This document shows positions 39,387 through 48,798 of a DNA stretch of 64,000 nt, piece by piece. Position 1 is the stretch's first letter. Every line of letters begins with the position of its first letter. The stretch is taken from positions 62,001-126,000 of the forward strand of contig JANPZV010000008.1 in assembly GCA_024707365.1 (NCBI GenBank), in the 5' to 3' direction. Under the pieces are notes generated by a model that saw only the letters and a program-made list of their open reading frames with translations, did no database searches and had not been told where the DNA came from. This DNA is from Terricaulis sp. Its GTDB lineage: Bacteria > Pseudomonadota > Alphaproteobacteria > Caulobacterales > Aquidulcibacteraceae. The position numbers were made by a program, and so were the translations under genes.

Positions 39387-40676
39387 ATGGCTGGTGTCGT
39401 CGTTGTCGGCGCCCAATGGGGCGACGAGGGCAAGGGCAAGATCGTCGATTGGCTGTGCCATCGCGCAGACGTGGTTGTCCGCTTCCAGGGCGGGCACAAT
39501 GCCGGCCATACGCTGGTGGTGGGCAACACCACCTACAAGCTGGCGCTGCTGCCTTCGGGCGTGGTGCAGGGCAAGCTTTCCATCATCGGCAATGGCGTTG
39601 TGGTCGATCCCTGGGCGCTGGCCGATGAGATCGCCCGCGTCGAAGCGCAAGGCGTGAAGATCAGCCCCGAAAAGCTGGTGCTCTCTGATTCCGCGTGCCT
39701 CATCCTGCCGTTCCACCGCGATCTTGACGCCGCGCGCGAGGCGCAAGCGGGCGCTTCCTCGATCGGCACCACGCGCCGCGGCATTGGCCCGGCGTACGAA
39801 GATAAGGTCGGCCGCCGCGCGCTGCGCGTGGCCGATTTGGCCGATGCGGAATCTGTCGCCTGGAAGATCGAGCGGCTCACCGCGCACCATAACGCGCTGC
39901 GCTCCGGGCTTGGCTTGCCGGAGATTGATGTCGAGGCGCTGAAGGCGGAGCTTGCGGCGATCGCGCCGAAAGTGCTGCCCTATGCGCAGCCGGCCTGGCG
40001 CGTGCTCGATACGGCGTTTCAGGAGAGCAAGCGCGTTCTGTTTGAAGGCGCGCAAGGCTCGCTGCTTGATGTCGATCACGGCACCTATCCGTTCGTCACC
40101 TCCTCCAACGTGGCGGCGGGGCAGGCGGCGGCGGGCTCAGGCGTTGGCCCGCGCAAGATTTCCTACGTGCTGGCTTTGGTGAAAGCCTACACCACGCGCG
40201 TCGGCGCCGGCCCGTTCCCGACCGAGCTGCACGATGCTGTCGGCCAACGCCTCGGCGAAGTCGGCCACGAATTTGGCACCAACACAGGCCGGCCGCGCCG
40301 CTGCGGCTGGTTTGACGCGGTGCTCGTGCGCCAATCGATCATGCTCTCGGGCGCTGATGGCGTCGCGCTCACCAAGCTCGACGTGCTCGACGGCTTTGAC
40401 GAGGTGAAGATCTGCACCGGCTATAAGCTGGGCGATAAGGTGCTCGATTATCTGCCCGCCGGCGTGAAGGATCAGCAGGCGGTGGAGCCGATCTACGAAA
40501 CGCTCGATGGCTGGAAAAAAACCACCAAGGGCGTGCGCTCGTCGAAGGATTTGCCGGCGAAAGCCATCAAATATATCCGCCGCATCGAAGAATTGATCGG
40601 CTGCCCCGCCGCGCTGGTCAGCACCAGCCCAGAGCGCGAGGACGTGATCCTGATGCGCGATCCGTTTAAGGCTTAA
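39387..40676 (+). CDS. purA: Adenylosuccinate synthetase
   Basis: Joins IMP and aspartate with GTP in AMP synthesis. The 429-residue length is standard. Motifs: [14 protein letters not shown] (GTP/IMP loop with catalytic Asp and Lys), [11 protein letters not shown] with catalytic His, [14 protein letters not shown], and [22 protein letters not shown] lies before the ATG. It stands alone between a repeat element and a convergent lipoprotein gene. Confidence 0.98.
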   Translation: MAGVVVVGAQWGDEGKGKIVDWLCHRADVVVRFQGGHNAGHTLVVGNTTYKLALLPSGVVQGKLSIIGNGVVVDPWALADEIARVEAQGVKISPEKLVLSDSACLILPFHRDLDAAREAQAGASSIGTTRRGIGPAYEDKVGRRALRVADLADAESVAWKIERLTAHHNALRSGLGLPEIDVEALKAELAAIAPKVLPYAQPAWRVLDTAFQESKRVLFEGAQGSLLDVDHGTYPFVTSSNVAAGQAAAGSGVGPRKISYVLALVKAYTTRVGAGPFPTELHDAVGQRLGEVGHEFGTNTGRPRRCGWFDAVLVRQSIMLSGADGVALTKLDVLDGFDEVKICTGYKLGDKVLDYLPAGVKDQQAVEPIYETLDGWKKTTKGVRSSKDLPAKAIKYIRRIEELIGCPAALVSTSPEREDVILMRDPFKA

Positions 40677-40691
40677 GGCGTTTTTGGCTGC

Positions 40692-41786
40692 TTAGCGGCC
40701 TCTCGTGCGGTCTTGATCGACGATCGATTCTGTTTCGATCGCCAGGCGCGTTAAGCGGAAATCGAAACCATTTTCGCGGACCCAGGTTTGCGCCGCGGGT
40801 TCGATGCGCCATCGCCAAGGGTCTTCGCTCGCAATGGAGCGGATGAAGCCTTCGATCCGCACGTTGTCGGCGTCGAGGCCGATGACGCGCGTCGGTATGA
40901 AATAACGCCGATCAAAGATGCGCTGCCATTGCGTGGCCGCTTGCTGCCATCCGCGCGCAACGGGGGTGTCCGGGCGCGTGATCTCGATGTCATCGCGAAA
41001 AACTAAGGCGACGCTAGCCGCCGTGATGTCGCCGCCGCCGGCGAATGGGATATTCGCTTGCTGCCGCCAAGCTTCGGCCGCGGCGATGCGATCTCCCTCA
41101 AAACTCGCGCAAATGCCGAGCACGCCAGGGCCGATCGCCTCCCGGCGCGTGGCGATTGCTTCGCATTGAGGCAAAATACGCACGGCGATGTCCGCCAGCT
41201 TAAACGCATAGTCGAATGCCAGCCCCTCGGCGCAAGCAACTTGGGTGCGCCGCCGAGTCTTTGGCTCGTAACGCGGGGCGTATTCGTCAAGCTGATCGGC
41301 TGCTTCGACCGTCGCCACCCATTGGTGCAAGCAGCCGGCGGGCTCGCGCGGCTCGCGATCGGACGCTGGTGCGAGCGTGCGGTCGAAATTGCGCGAACTG
41401 TTGAGCACCTCGGTCCAGATATCGAGAGGAATTGCGGCGCTCATGTGCACAACGCGGTGCTCGTCGTGCCCGGTCGGGACCATGGCGAAAACATTGAGGG
41501 TCGGGTCATGCCCTGGGTGGCGTTCAAAGCTCACCAGAGGCATGTCGCCGCCATGGCCGTTCACGAGAAAGGCGCGACGCACCACCGCGCCGTCCGCTTG
41601 CATCGTTTCAACCGCCGCGACCCCGAATGCGGCCAATACGCGCTCGCGCGTCTCGGCGGAGCAGCGGTCAACGCCGTTGTCGTCCATGCAGTGAGGATTC
41701 CAGGCGGGCTGCGACAAGGCGGGCGTCGCGCAAGCGGCTAGGCAGAGCGCGGCGAACGGCACGATGAGTTTAATCGCCGACCGCAT
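40692..41786 (-). CDS. Putative lipoprotein of unknown function
   Basis: A 364-residue exported protein. From the ATG at 41786 the N-terminus MRSAIKLIVPFAALCLAACA has a lipobox LAAC, so it is probably lipid-anchored. A start nine codons upstream is open but would spoil the signal. Several Cys and many Trp are present (QWQRIFDRRYFIPTRVIGLD near the end). I recognise no family. GC is somewhat lower than in purA. It converges with purA and is divergent from the toxin-antitoxin pair. Confidence 0.75.
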   Translation of the reverse strand: MRSAIKLIVPFAALCLAACATPALSQPAWNPHCMDDNGVDRCSAETRERVLAAFGVAAVETMQADGAVVRRAFLVNGHGGDMPLVSFERHPGHDPTLNVFAMVPTGHDEHRVVHMSAAIPLDIWTEVLNSSRNFDRTLAPASDREPREPAGCLHQWVATVEAADQLDEYAPRYEPKTRRRTQVACAEGLAFDYAFKLADIAVRILPQCEAIATRREAIGPGVLGICASFEGDRIAAAEAWRQQANIPFAGGGDITAASVALVFRDDIEITRPDTPVARGWQQAATQWQRIFDRRYFIPTRVIGLDADNVRIEGFIRSIASEDPWRWRIEPAAQTWVRENGFDFRLTRLAIETESIVDQDRTRGR

Positions 41787-41816
41787 GCCAATCTCCCAAT
41801 TCCTTGAATCCACCGC

Positions 41817-41834
41817 TTAGCCATGTTAGCTAAC
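41817..41834. promoter_or_regulatory. Probable operator of the toxin-antitoxin genes
   Basis: GTTAGCTAAC (41825-41834) is a perfect 10-base palindrome, preceded by TTAGC at 41817-41821. It lies four bases before the antitoxin start, where Phd/YefM-type antitoxins bind to repress their own operon. Confidence 0.5.
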
Positions 41835-41838
41835 CACT

Positions 41839-42099
41839 ATGACCAAGGTCGTTGTCAACGTCCATGAGGCCAAGACGCAGCTTTCACGGCTGATCGAGCG
41901 CGCCCTGGCGGGCGATGAGGTGGTGATCGCGCGCGCGGGCAAGCCGGCGGTTGTGCTTTCGCCTGCGCGGGCTGATGAAAAGCCCAAGGAACGCCCGTTT
42001 GGCCTGCTCAAAGGCGAAATTTGGGTGGCCGATAATTTTGACGCCGATGATCCGACGCTCGAGGCGCTGTTCACCCATGGCGAGGCTGGCAAAGCGTGA
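41839..42099 (+). CDS. Phd/YefM-type antitoxin
   Basis: An 86-residue DNA-binding antitoxin. The N-terminal Phd fold is clear: MTKVVVNVHEAKTQLSRLIE, then ALAGDEVVIARAGKPAVVLS. The acidic C-terminus (VADNFDADDPTLEALFTHGE) would wrap and block the toxin. It overlaps the VapC-like gene by four bases, the normal coupling for such pairs. A palindrome just upstream is the likely self-regulation site. Confidence 0.92.
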   Translation: MTKVVVNVHEAKTQLSRLIERALAGDEVVIARAGKPAVVLSPARADEKPKERPFGLLKGEIWVADNFDADDPTLEALFTHGEAGKA

Positions 42100-42473
42100 A
42101 GCTGCTGATCGATACGCACATCCTGCTTTGGGCGCTTGAGGATTCGCCGCGTCTCAGCGGGCGTGCCCGCGATGCGTTAAAGGATGTCGCCAACGAGGTG
42201 CGCTTGAGCGCAGCCAGCCTTTGGGAGATCGCCATTAAGCGCGCGGTTGGGAAATTGAAGGCGCCTGAAGCCTTGCCCGAGATCGTCGCGCGAATGGCGA
42301 TCGATATCCTGCCGGTTTCGGCTGAGCACGCCTGGGCGGTGGGGGGCTTGCCCAGCTTGCACGCCGATCCGTTCGATCGGCTGATGGTTGCGCAAGCGCA
42401 GATCGAGGGGCTCACATTCGTGACGCATGATAAACGCCTTGCCGATTATGGCGGCGCGATATGGGTGGTGTAA
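42096..42473 (+). CDS. PIN-domain toxin (VapC-like)
   Basis: A 125-residue ribonuclease toxin. The acidic metal site is complete: Asp in MKLLIDTHILLWAL, Glu in SAASLWEIAIK, Asp in HADPFDRLMVAQA, and Asp in FVTHDKRLADYG. Start is GTG, overlapping the antitoxin stop. VapC toxins usually cut tRNA or rRNA at defined sites; this target is unknown. Confidence 0.93.
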   Translation: MKLLIDTHILLWALEDSPRLSGRARDALKDVANEVRLSAASLWEIAIKRAVGKLKAPEALPEIVARMAIDILPVSAEHAWAVGGLPSLHADPFDRLMVAQAQIEGLTFVTHDKRLADYGGAIWVV

Positions 42474-42484
42474 GGGAGTGATCG

Positions 42485-43147
42485 ATGGCGTCCGATGACC
42501 AGCACACCGATAAGCCGGCCGCGCCGCGCCGCTTCAGCGTTGAGAACGCCAAGAAGCAGGCCGAGGAGGCGCTGCACAAATCCGAGTTCATTCTCAGCCG
42601 CGCCTATGGCCTGTTCAAAGATCCCAAGGGCGAGTGGGCGCAGATCCGCGATGAAAAAACCACCATCCCGCACATCCTGATCGGGTATGTGGCGCCGCTC
42701 GCGGCGATCCCGCCGATTTGCGACATCCTTGGCCGCTACGTGTTCGGCCAGCGCGTGGGCGAGGTGATGGAGCGCCCGGCCTTCGTCGATGCTATCACCA
42801 ATGGCGTGGTGTTCTGGCTGGTGGCGATTGCGCTGGTGGGCTTGCTGGGCTTCATCCTCAACGCGGTGGCGCCGCATTTCGATGCGGATCAGGATGAGCT
42901 TTCGGCGCAGAAAGTGGCCGCGTATGCGCTGACGCCGGCGTTTCTCTCCGGCGTATTTTCGCTGTGGCCGCCGCTTTGGTGGCTTTCGCTGTTCGCGCTC
43001 GCGGCCATGGTGTTTCTCATGTATCGCGGCCTGCCGATTTTGATGAAGGCGCCGGAGGATCGCGCGCTGGCTTACGCCGCGACTGTCACGATCGCGGCGA
43101 TGGTGTCTGGCATCGTACTGCTTTCGCTCGCGTCGTGTGTGAGCTGA
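42485..43147 (+). CDS. YIP1-family membrane protein
   Basis: A 220-residue inner-membrane protein with a soluble N-terminus (about 60 residues) and five membrane segments. The family stretch KDPKGEWAQIRDEKTTIPHI followed by LIGYVAPLAAIPPICD is typical of bacterial YIP1/DUF1282 proteins, whose role is unknown. GGGAG precedes the ATG. The next gene starts four bases after its stop and encodes a related protein, so the two are probably co-expressed. Confidence 0.85.
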   Translation: MASDDQHTDKPAAPRRFSVENAKKQAEEALHKSEFILSRAYGLFKDPKGEWAQIRDEKTTIPHILIGYVAPLAAIPPICDILGRYVFGQRVGEVMERPAFVDAITNGVVFWLVAIALVGLLGFILNAVAPHFDADQDELSAQKVAAYALTPAFLSGVFSLWPPLWWLSLFALAAMVFLMYRGLPILMKAPEDRALAYAATVTIAAMVSGIVLLSLASCVS

Positions 43148-43151
43148 CGCG

Positions 43152-44277
43152 ATGATCGAAACGCCCGGCCTCATCGCGCGCGTGCGGGCGTTCATGAGCA
43201 AGCCGGCTGAGGCGTGGGATAGGGCCGCCCAAGAAACGCCGGGCGGCGAATTGGGCGGCTATGTGATCCCGCTTGCGTTGCTGACGACGCTGGCCGGATT
43301 GCTTGGCGCGGCGCTGGCGGCGGGCTTTGCGCTGGGGCCTAATTTCATCGTGATGGAGCCTGTGGCGGCGGGCTTGCGTTTTCTGTTCGCGCTGCTTGGC
43401 GTGCTGGCGCTGGCGAAAATCGCGCAGCTGCTCGCGCCGCGTTTTGGCGCAACGGGAGATGGCGCGCGCGCAACGCAATGGGCGGCCTATGGCGCAACGG
43501 GGCTGCTGATCGGCGGGCTCGGCATGCTGTGGGCGCCGATCGCGCCTTATGCGCTGATGGTGGGCGCGATCTATTCGATGGTGCTGCTGTTTCTGGGAAC
43601 GACGCGCGTGCTCGGCGCGCCGCAGGCCAAGCGCGCGGGCTATTATTGCACTTTACTGGGCGGGGCGGCGGCGCTGCTGGGCGCGGGCGTCATTGCCTAT
43701 GGCGCGGCCATGGATGGCGTGCGCGCGCTGGCGGCTGAGATGGCTGAAGCAAGCGCGCCGGAAACGCCGGCTGAGGCGCCCGCGCCAGTGCTGGCGCGGG
43801 GAGCCGCGCTGGATGCAAACGCGCTGCGCGCGCTGGCGGCGCAGGCGGGAGAGCGGGAGGTGGACGCCACCGTGCTGGCGGGCTTTCTGCCGCAAAGCCT
43901 GCCCGGCGGATTTCAGCGCGTGAGCCTTGCGCCTGAGGAGGGGGCGAGCCTCAAGCGCTGTGGCCGCCTATGCGCGCGATGGCGCAACGCTGACACTTAC
44001 GCTGATCGCACTTGCGCCGGGCGTCGCGCCCGTGGCGATCATGGCGGCGCAGGATGGCTTGGTCGCACGCCAGGAAGGCGTTGATTACGCGCGCCATCAG
44101 GTGGCGGAGGGGCGGCTTCTCGCCGAAAGCGTTAGCGGCGGCTCCATCCGTTACGCCTTGATCGGGCGCGGTGTCGCGCTTGCCGCCGAAGGCGAAGGCG
44201 GCGCGGCGATGGACGACGCGCGCGCCGCGATCGAGGCGATCGGCGTCGGCCGGCTGGAAGAGGCGTTCCGGCGCTGA
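43152..44277 (+). CDS. YIP1-like membrane protein with C-terminal domain (one frameshift)
   Basis: About 374 residues after correction. Residues 1-195 resemble the preceding YIP1 protein (SKPAEAWDRAAQETPGGELG, then four or five membrane segments). An Ala-rich linker is followed by a soluble C-terminal domain. The frame changes near 43955: APEEGASL continues in another frame as SAVAAYARDGATLTLTLIAL and ends GVGRLEEAFRR. One base appears extra. Function is unknown; the soluble part might sense or bind a partner. Confidence 0.78.
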
Positions 44278-44309
44278 GGCGCGTTCAACGCGTCGCATCG
44301 AAACCACCC

Positions 44310-44408
44310 ATCCCCGGGACGCCGCGAGAGCGGCGGGCCCGGGGCCCATAAACACAAGCGTCTGCGGTGATAGGCCCCGGACTTCGCCTGCGGCGAATCC
44401 GGGGAATG
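44310..44408. repeat. Intergenic repeat, GGGGCCCATAAACAC type
   Basis: CCGGGACGCCGCGAGAGCGG, GGCCCGGGGCCCATAAACAC and CCCCGGACTTCGCCTGCGGC with its complement occur between converging genes. It resembles dispersed alphaproteobacterial repeats and can fold into two hairpins. Confidence 0.6.
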
Positions 44409-44446
44409 GTGGTTCTACTTGAAGCGAAAACGCGTTTAGTCCGTGC

Positions 44447-45357
44447 TTACGCCTCAGCCTGCATGAGGCCGCGTTCTGCGGCCACGCGCTTCATCGCCTT
44501 CTGCAGCTTTTCAAACGCGCGCACCTCGATCTGGCGCACGCGCTCGCGGCTGACGCCGTATTCGGTCGAGAGTTCCTCCAAGGTGGAGGGCTCGTCCTTC
44601 AGGCGCCGCTCTTGGATGATGTGGCGCTCGCGCTCGTTCAATTCGCCCATGGCTTCCTGCAGAAGCGTCATGCGCGCGTCGAACTCTTCGCTGTCGGCGA
44701 GGCGGGTTTCCTGGGTGCCTTCGGCTTGGTCATCGGCAAGCCAATCCATCCATTCGCTGTCGCCTTCGCCGCCGGCGCCGCCGATCGGGCTGTTGAGCGA
44801 AGCATCGCCGCCGCCGCTCATGCGGCGGTTCATGGAGATGACCTCTTCTTCCGTCACGGCCAGCTTGTGGGCGATGGTGGCGACATGCTCGGGGCGGAGA
44901 TCGCCTTCCTCGAGCGCGGCCATTTCGCCCTTCATGCGGCGCAGGTTGAAGAACAGCTTCTTCTGCGCGGCGGTGGTGCCCATTTTCACGAGGCTCCACG
45001 AACGCAGGATGTATTCCTGGATCGAGGCGCGGATCCACCACATGGCGTACGTCGCCAAGCGGAAGCCCTTATCGGGATCGAATTTCTTCACCGCCTGCAT
45101 TAGCCCGACATTGCCTTCGGAGATCACTTCCCGATCGGCAGGCCATAGCCGCGATAGCCCATGGCGATTTTGGCGACGAGCCGCAGGTGCGAGGTGACGA
45201 GCTTATGCGCCGAAGGCGCATCGCCATGCTCCTGCCAGCGCTTGGCCAGCATGAATTCGTCTTCTTTGGTGAGCATCGGAAATTTGCGGATTTCCGAAAG
45301 ATAGCGTTGCAGCCCCTGCTCAGGAGAGAGCGCAAGCGTAAGCGCGGTAGATGCCAT
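44447..45357 (-). CDS. rpoH: RNA polymerase heat-shock sigma factor RpoH (one frameshift)
   Basis: Sigma-32, directing heat-shock promoters. Region 2 reads GFRLATYAMWWIRASIQEYI; the RpoH box KKLFFNLRRMK is present, as is region 4 (YGVSRERVRQIEVRAFEKLQ). The frame breaks near 45130: GYGLPIG must continue EVISEGNVGLMQAVKKFDPD; a G run is one short. ATG 45357 (MASTALTLALSPEQGLQRYL) has GAGAGGGG upstream. Corrected length is about 303 residues. The 276 bases upstream hold two GTYTTGACCAC boxes (minus strand) 47 bases apart, perhaps promoter parts. Confidence 0.95.
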
Positions 45358-45633
45358 GTTCGTTCCCCTCTCTTGGCCGCTGGGCAGGTCGCCGTTCTTC
45401 ACGTTTGAACAAACGGCCGCGCCTGTGGCGCCAGCGCCGAGTATTAATATAGGGAGTGGTCAAGACTTTGCCCGAGGTGTGGCGATGTTTGGCGCCTCCG
45501 GGGTGGTCAAAACGAATTTACCACTCCTTTACCGCTAGAACATATCAAGAACTAACCGATTCGGCAAACGAAACGACATCAGCATCTTGATTCGGCGCCG
45601 TGAACGTCTTGGCATCGAGGCCCAGATATGGGG

Positions 45634-46236
45634 TCAGGGGGCGGAGACGGCGTCGGGCGGCGGCGCGCACGGGCCGCCCAGGCCATCCTGCTGGCAGAGC
45701 TGTTCGGGGCTGCGCGAGGGCGGCGGCGGGCGCTGGCCGATGCGGATGCAGACGGTGGAATTCTTATCGCGGACGCAGGAGGGCATCACCAATGTCTCGC
45801 GCTCGGCCTGGGTGAAGATGCGCTCCATGTTCGGCGCGTCCGGCGGGGCGTAGCGGCCCCCGACAGGCAGGCGCGGGCTCTCCCAGTCCTGCGGGTCGGG
45901 CTCGCTGGGGCAGCCGGGCGGGCGCGGCTGGCCGGGGCGCACCACGCAGCGCAGCAGCGCAGCGCCCATCGCCGCATCGATGCTCGGCGTTGCCGAGGCG
46001 GCGCTGTTGAAGCTGGCGGTTGGGGCCGAGGGGTTGGCGCGCTGGGTTTGCTGCTCGGGCGGCGCAGGCGGAGCTTGTTCGATCACCATCTCGACCGCAG
46101 CGATCGGCCGCTCCAGCATGATCACGCCGCGCGATACAGCCACCAAGAGCGCGGCCAGGCCTGCGCAAGCCAGCACCGCGCCGGCCCGCGACGCGGCGCG
46201 CAAACGCCAACCAGCTAGGCTCGCTTGCTCCCCCAT
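45634..46236 (-). CDS. Hypothetical single-pass membrane protein
   Basis: A 200-residue protein starting MGEQASLAGWRLRAASRAGA, with one membrane segment (about residues 17-37) and a proline/alanine-rich periplasmic part. Four or more Cys in the C-terminal half (LRCVVRPGQPRPPGCPSEPD, VMPSCVRDKNSTVC) suggest disulfides. No family is recognised. It lies 37 bases downstream of rluD on the same strand. The frame extends further upstream, but that part is antisense-like overlap with rluD. Confidence 0.65.
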   Translation of the reverse strand: MGEQASLAGWRLRAASRAGAVLACAGLAALLVAVSRGVIMLERPIAAVEMVIEQAPPAPPEQQTQRANPSAPTASFNSAASATPSIDAAMGAALLRCVVRPGQPRPPGCPSEPDPQDWESPRLPVGGRYAPPDAPNMERIFTQAERETLVMPSCVRDKNSTVCIRIGQRPPPPSRSPEQLCQQDGLGGPCAPPPDAVSAP

Positions 46237-46273
46237 ATCTGCGCTTTGCCGCTCGAAAACGGCGAAAGTACGC

Positions 46274-47308
46274 TCAGAGCCGGCGCAGCGCGTCGAGCAA
46301 CGCTTCCATATCGGCGGGCAGGGCGCTTTCAAAGCGCAGCTCTTGTTTGGTGATCGGGTGCGCAAAGCCGAGCACGGCGGCGTGCAGCGCCTGGCGCGGG
46401 AAAGCGCGGGCGGCTTCGTCGGCCTCGCCTGCGTGTGGGCCGGCGGCGTGGAGATTGCGCTGTTTGCCATAGAGCGGATCGCCGATCAGCGGCGCGCCAA
46501 GATGCGAAAGATGCACGCGGATTTGATGCGTGCGCCCAGTGTGCAGCCGGCATTCGATCAAGGCGGCGGCGGGCCGGCCCGCGCTTTCGCCAGCGTGCTG
46601 GCCGAAGCTTTCGATGGTCCAATATTGGGTGACGGCGATCTTGCCGGCTTCGCTGTCCTGATTGCGCAGCACCACATATTTGCGCCGATCATCGCCGGAG
46701 CGGCCGATACGGTTTTCGATTCTGGCGCTGCGCTCTTTCGGCGCGCCGCGCGTGATGGCGTAATAGGCGCGCTCAAGATCGTGCTTGGCGAACAGCTTGG
46801 CGAGGCCCTGATGCGCGCGATCATGCTTGGCGACAACGACGAGCCCGGTCGTGTCCTTATCGATGCGATGCACGATGCCGGGGCGCGCCACCCCGCCAAT
46901 GCCCGAGAGGCTATCGCCGCAATGGGCCAAGAGCGCGTTCACCAGCGTGCCGCGCATCGAGCCGGGCGCAGGGTGCATCGCCATACCGGAGGCTTTATCG
47001 ACGACGATGAGGTGCTCATCCTCGAACACGACATTGATCGGGATCGCCTCGGGCTGCGGCGCGGCCGGCGCAGGCGGGGGCAGCTCAAGCGCATAGGCGG
47101 CGCCTGCGCGCACTTTGTCTTTCGCGGCCGCAATCGGCGCGCCATCGGCGCTGAGCTTGCCCGCGCCGATCAGGCCCTGCACGCGCGAGCGGGAGAGATC
47201 GGGCCAGAGCGTGGCCAGCCACGCATCCACGCGCTCGCCCGCGGCTTCTGGCGGGGCGGTGGCGGTGCGGGTTTCGCCGGGGGCGGCATAGTCTTGATCG
47301 TCGGTCAT
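46274..47308 (-). CDS. rluD: Ribosomal large-subunit pseudouridine synthase, RluA/RluD type
   Basis: Converts uridines to pseudouridine in 23S rRNA. The 344-residue protein has an N-terminal S4 domain (RVDAWLATLWPDLSRSRVQG) and the catalytic domain with Asp in IVHRIDKDTTGLVVVAKHD. LHTGRTHQIRVHLSHLGAPL and GDPLYGKQR also match. The ATG at 47308 is chosen (MTDDQDYAAPGETRTATAPP). RluD is the most likely member because of the S4 domain, but RluC cannot be excluded. It is divergent from the EEP gene, 46 bases apart. Confidence 0.9.
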   Translation of the reverse strand: MTDDQDYAAPGETRTATAPPEAAGERVDAWLATLWPDLSRSRVQGLIGAGKLSADGAPIAAAKDKVRAGAAYALELPPPAPAAPQPEAIPINVVFEDEHLIVVDKASGMAMHPAPGSMRGTLVNALLAHCGDSLSGIGGVARPGIVHRIDKDTTGLVVVAKHDRAHQGLAKLFAKHDLERAYYAITRGAPKERSARIENRIGRSGDDRRKYVVLRNQDSEAGKIAVTQYWTIESFGQHAGESAGRPAAALIECRLHTGRTHQIRVHLSHLGAPLIGDPLYGKQRNLHAAGPHAGEADEAARAFPRQALHAAVLGFAHPITKQELRFESALPADMEALLDALRRL

Positions 47309-47354
47309 GGCGGCCCTTCCCCTTAAGCGGAGGGGGGGCTGTAGAGCTAGGGGC

Positions 47355-48383
47355 ATGAAACGCACGTTTGTAGTTCTGGCGGCCATCGCCACGTTCGGCG
47401 CGCTTTGGGCGCTTGGTTTTTACGCCCTGAACTCAAACACAGTGGCCGATGCGCGCGATGTGAAAGCGCGCTTTGGCCAAGCCGAGGCGCTGGCGGGCAA
47501 TACGCTGAGCATAATTGTGTGGAATCTCGGCTATGGCGGGCTGGGCGCGGGCAGCGATTTCGTGGCCGATGGCGGCGAGCACATGTTTCCGCCCTCGCGC
47601 GAAGCGGTGCGCGCCAATGTGGATTTCATCGCGGACGCCGTGGGGCGCGAGGATGCGGATATCCTGGTGTTTCAGGAAATCGCCCACGATGGGCCGGTGA
47701 ATTATTGGGTGAACCTCAAAGGCGCGGTGGATGAAGCGCTGGCGGGCCGCGACAGCGCCTTCTTCGCCGATTTTCTCACGCGCCTGATGCCGTGGCCGAT
47801 CCGGCTGCAGCATGGGCAGGCGATCTATTCGCGCTACGCCATCGCGCAGGCTGATGTTGCGCCGCTGCCGGCGGAGGATAGCGCGATCTTTGGCGTCAAG
47901 CGCCGCTATGCGTCTCTGATTGCGCAGATCCCGCGCGAAAGCGGCGGGCCTGGCTGGAGCATCGCCAGCGTGCATCTGGCCGCGTTCGATGAAGATGCGG
48001 CGGTGCGCACGCGCCAATTGCGCGAGCTTTTGGCCTGGGCGCAGGCTGAGTATGCGCGCGGGCAATATGTGGTGCTGGCCGGCGATTGGAATTTCCAGAT
48101 CGCGGAAACGCATTTCCCGCACACGACTGATGAGCGCTTTTTGTTTTGGCTTTTCCCATTTCCGCAGGATGCGCTGCCGGAGGGCTGGACGCTGGCGGCG
48201 GATGCAAACATCCCCAGCGTGCGCACCAATCATCAGCCTTACGTGGCGGGCGAAAATTATGTGACCGCCATCGATGGTTTCATCGTTTCGCCCAACGTGG
48301 CGGTTGAGCGTGTGGAGGCCGAGGACATGGGCTTTGCCCACACCGATCATCAGCCCGTGCGTATTCGCGTACGCGCACGCTAA
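47355..48383 (+). CDS. Endonuclease/exonuclease/phosphatase-family protein
   Basis: A 342-residue EEP-fold hydrolase with an N-terminal anchor or signal (MKRTFVVLAAIATFGALWAL). Metal and catalytic residues are visible: Asn in IIVWNLGYGG, Glu in ILVFQEIAHDG, Asp/Asn in VVLAGDWNFQI, and the final Asp-His in HTDHQPVRIRV. It probably acts outside the cytoplasm, on a phosphodiester or nucleotide; the substrate is not known. The stop at 48383 is directly followed by a fragment of an unrelated receptor gene. Confidence 0.87.
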   Translation: MKRTFVVLAAIATFGALWALGFYALNSNTVADARDVKARFGQAEALAGNTLSIIVWNLGYGGLGAGSDFVADGGEHMFPPSREAVRANVDFIADAVGREDADILVFQEIAHDGPVNYWVNLKGAVDEALAGRDSAFFADFLTRLMPWPIRLQHGQAIYSRYAIAQADVAPLPAEDSAIFGVKRRYASLIAQIPRESGGPGWSIASVHLAAFDEDAAVRTRQLRELLAWAQAEYARGQYVVLAGDWNFQIAETHFPHTTDERFLFWLFPFPQDALPEGWTLAADANIPSVRTNHQPYVAGENYVTAIDGFIVSPNVAVERVEAEDMGFAHTDHQPVRIRVRAR

Positions 48384-48720
48384 GCTCAGCGCCGGCGCCT
48401 TCTACGTGACGCCGACCTATACCTGGCAATCGGAGATCTTCTTCGATGACGATAATGACTGCACCGATCTGCAGCCCTCGCCGCTGCCGGGGCTGGCCGA
48501 TACGATCGTGGATGAATATCAGGATGCCTACGGGCTCTTGAATTTCCGCGCCGGGTTCGATCACGCCAGCGGGCGCTGGGGGCTTGGCCTCTTCGTCACC
48601 AATGCGCTCGATGAGGAATACCTGATCGACGCCGGCAATACCGGCGATTCCTTCACCATCCCCACCTTCATCCGGGGCGCGCCGCGCCTGATCGGGGCGG
48701 AAGTGAAGGTGCGCTTCTAA
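48384..48720 (+). pseudogene. C-terminal remnant of a TonB-dependent receptor
   Basis: About 112 codons, LSAGAFYVTPTYTWQSEIFF to the terminal GAPRLIGAEVKVRF, read as the last barrel strands of a receptor: FVTNALDEEYLIDAGNTGDS is the usual penultimate block. No start codon, signal peptide, plug or earlier barrel is present; the fragment abuts the stop of the EEP gene. It looks like the leftover of a deletion, or an assembly join. A terminator-like hairpin still follows. Confidence 0.75.
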
Positions 48721-48726
48721 AATCGC

Positions 48727-48755
48727 GCGGGCGGCTTAAGGCCGCCCGTTGCGCT
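48727..48755 (+). terminator. Terminator-like hairpin after the receptor remnant
   Basis: GGGCGGC and GCCGCCC form a 7-bp stem with a TTAAG loop, six bases after the remnant's stop. The following T content is low (GTTGCGCTTT). Confidence 0.55.
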
Positions 48756-48798
48756 TTGCGGTGCAGCTTGCGAGAAATCGCAGCAGGGAGAGACATCC

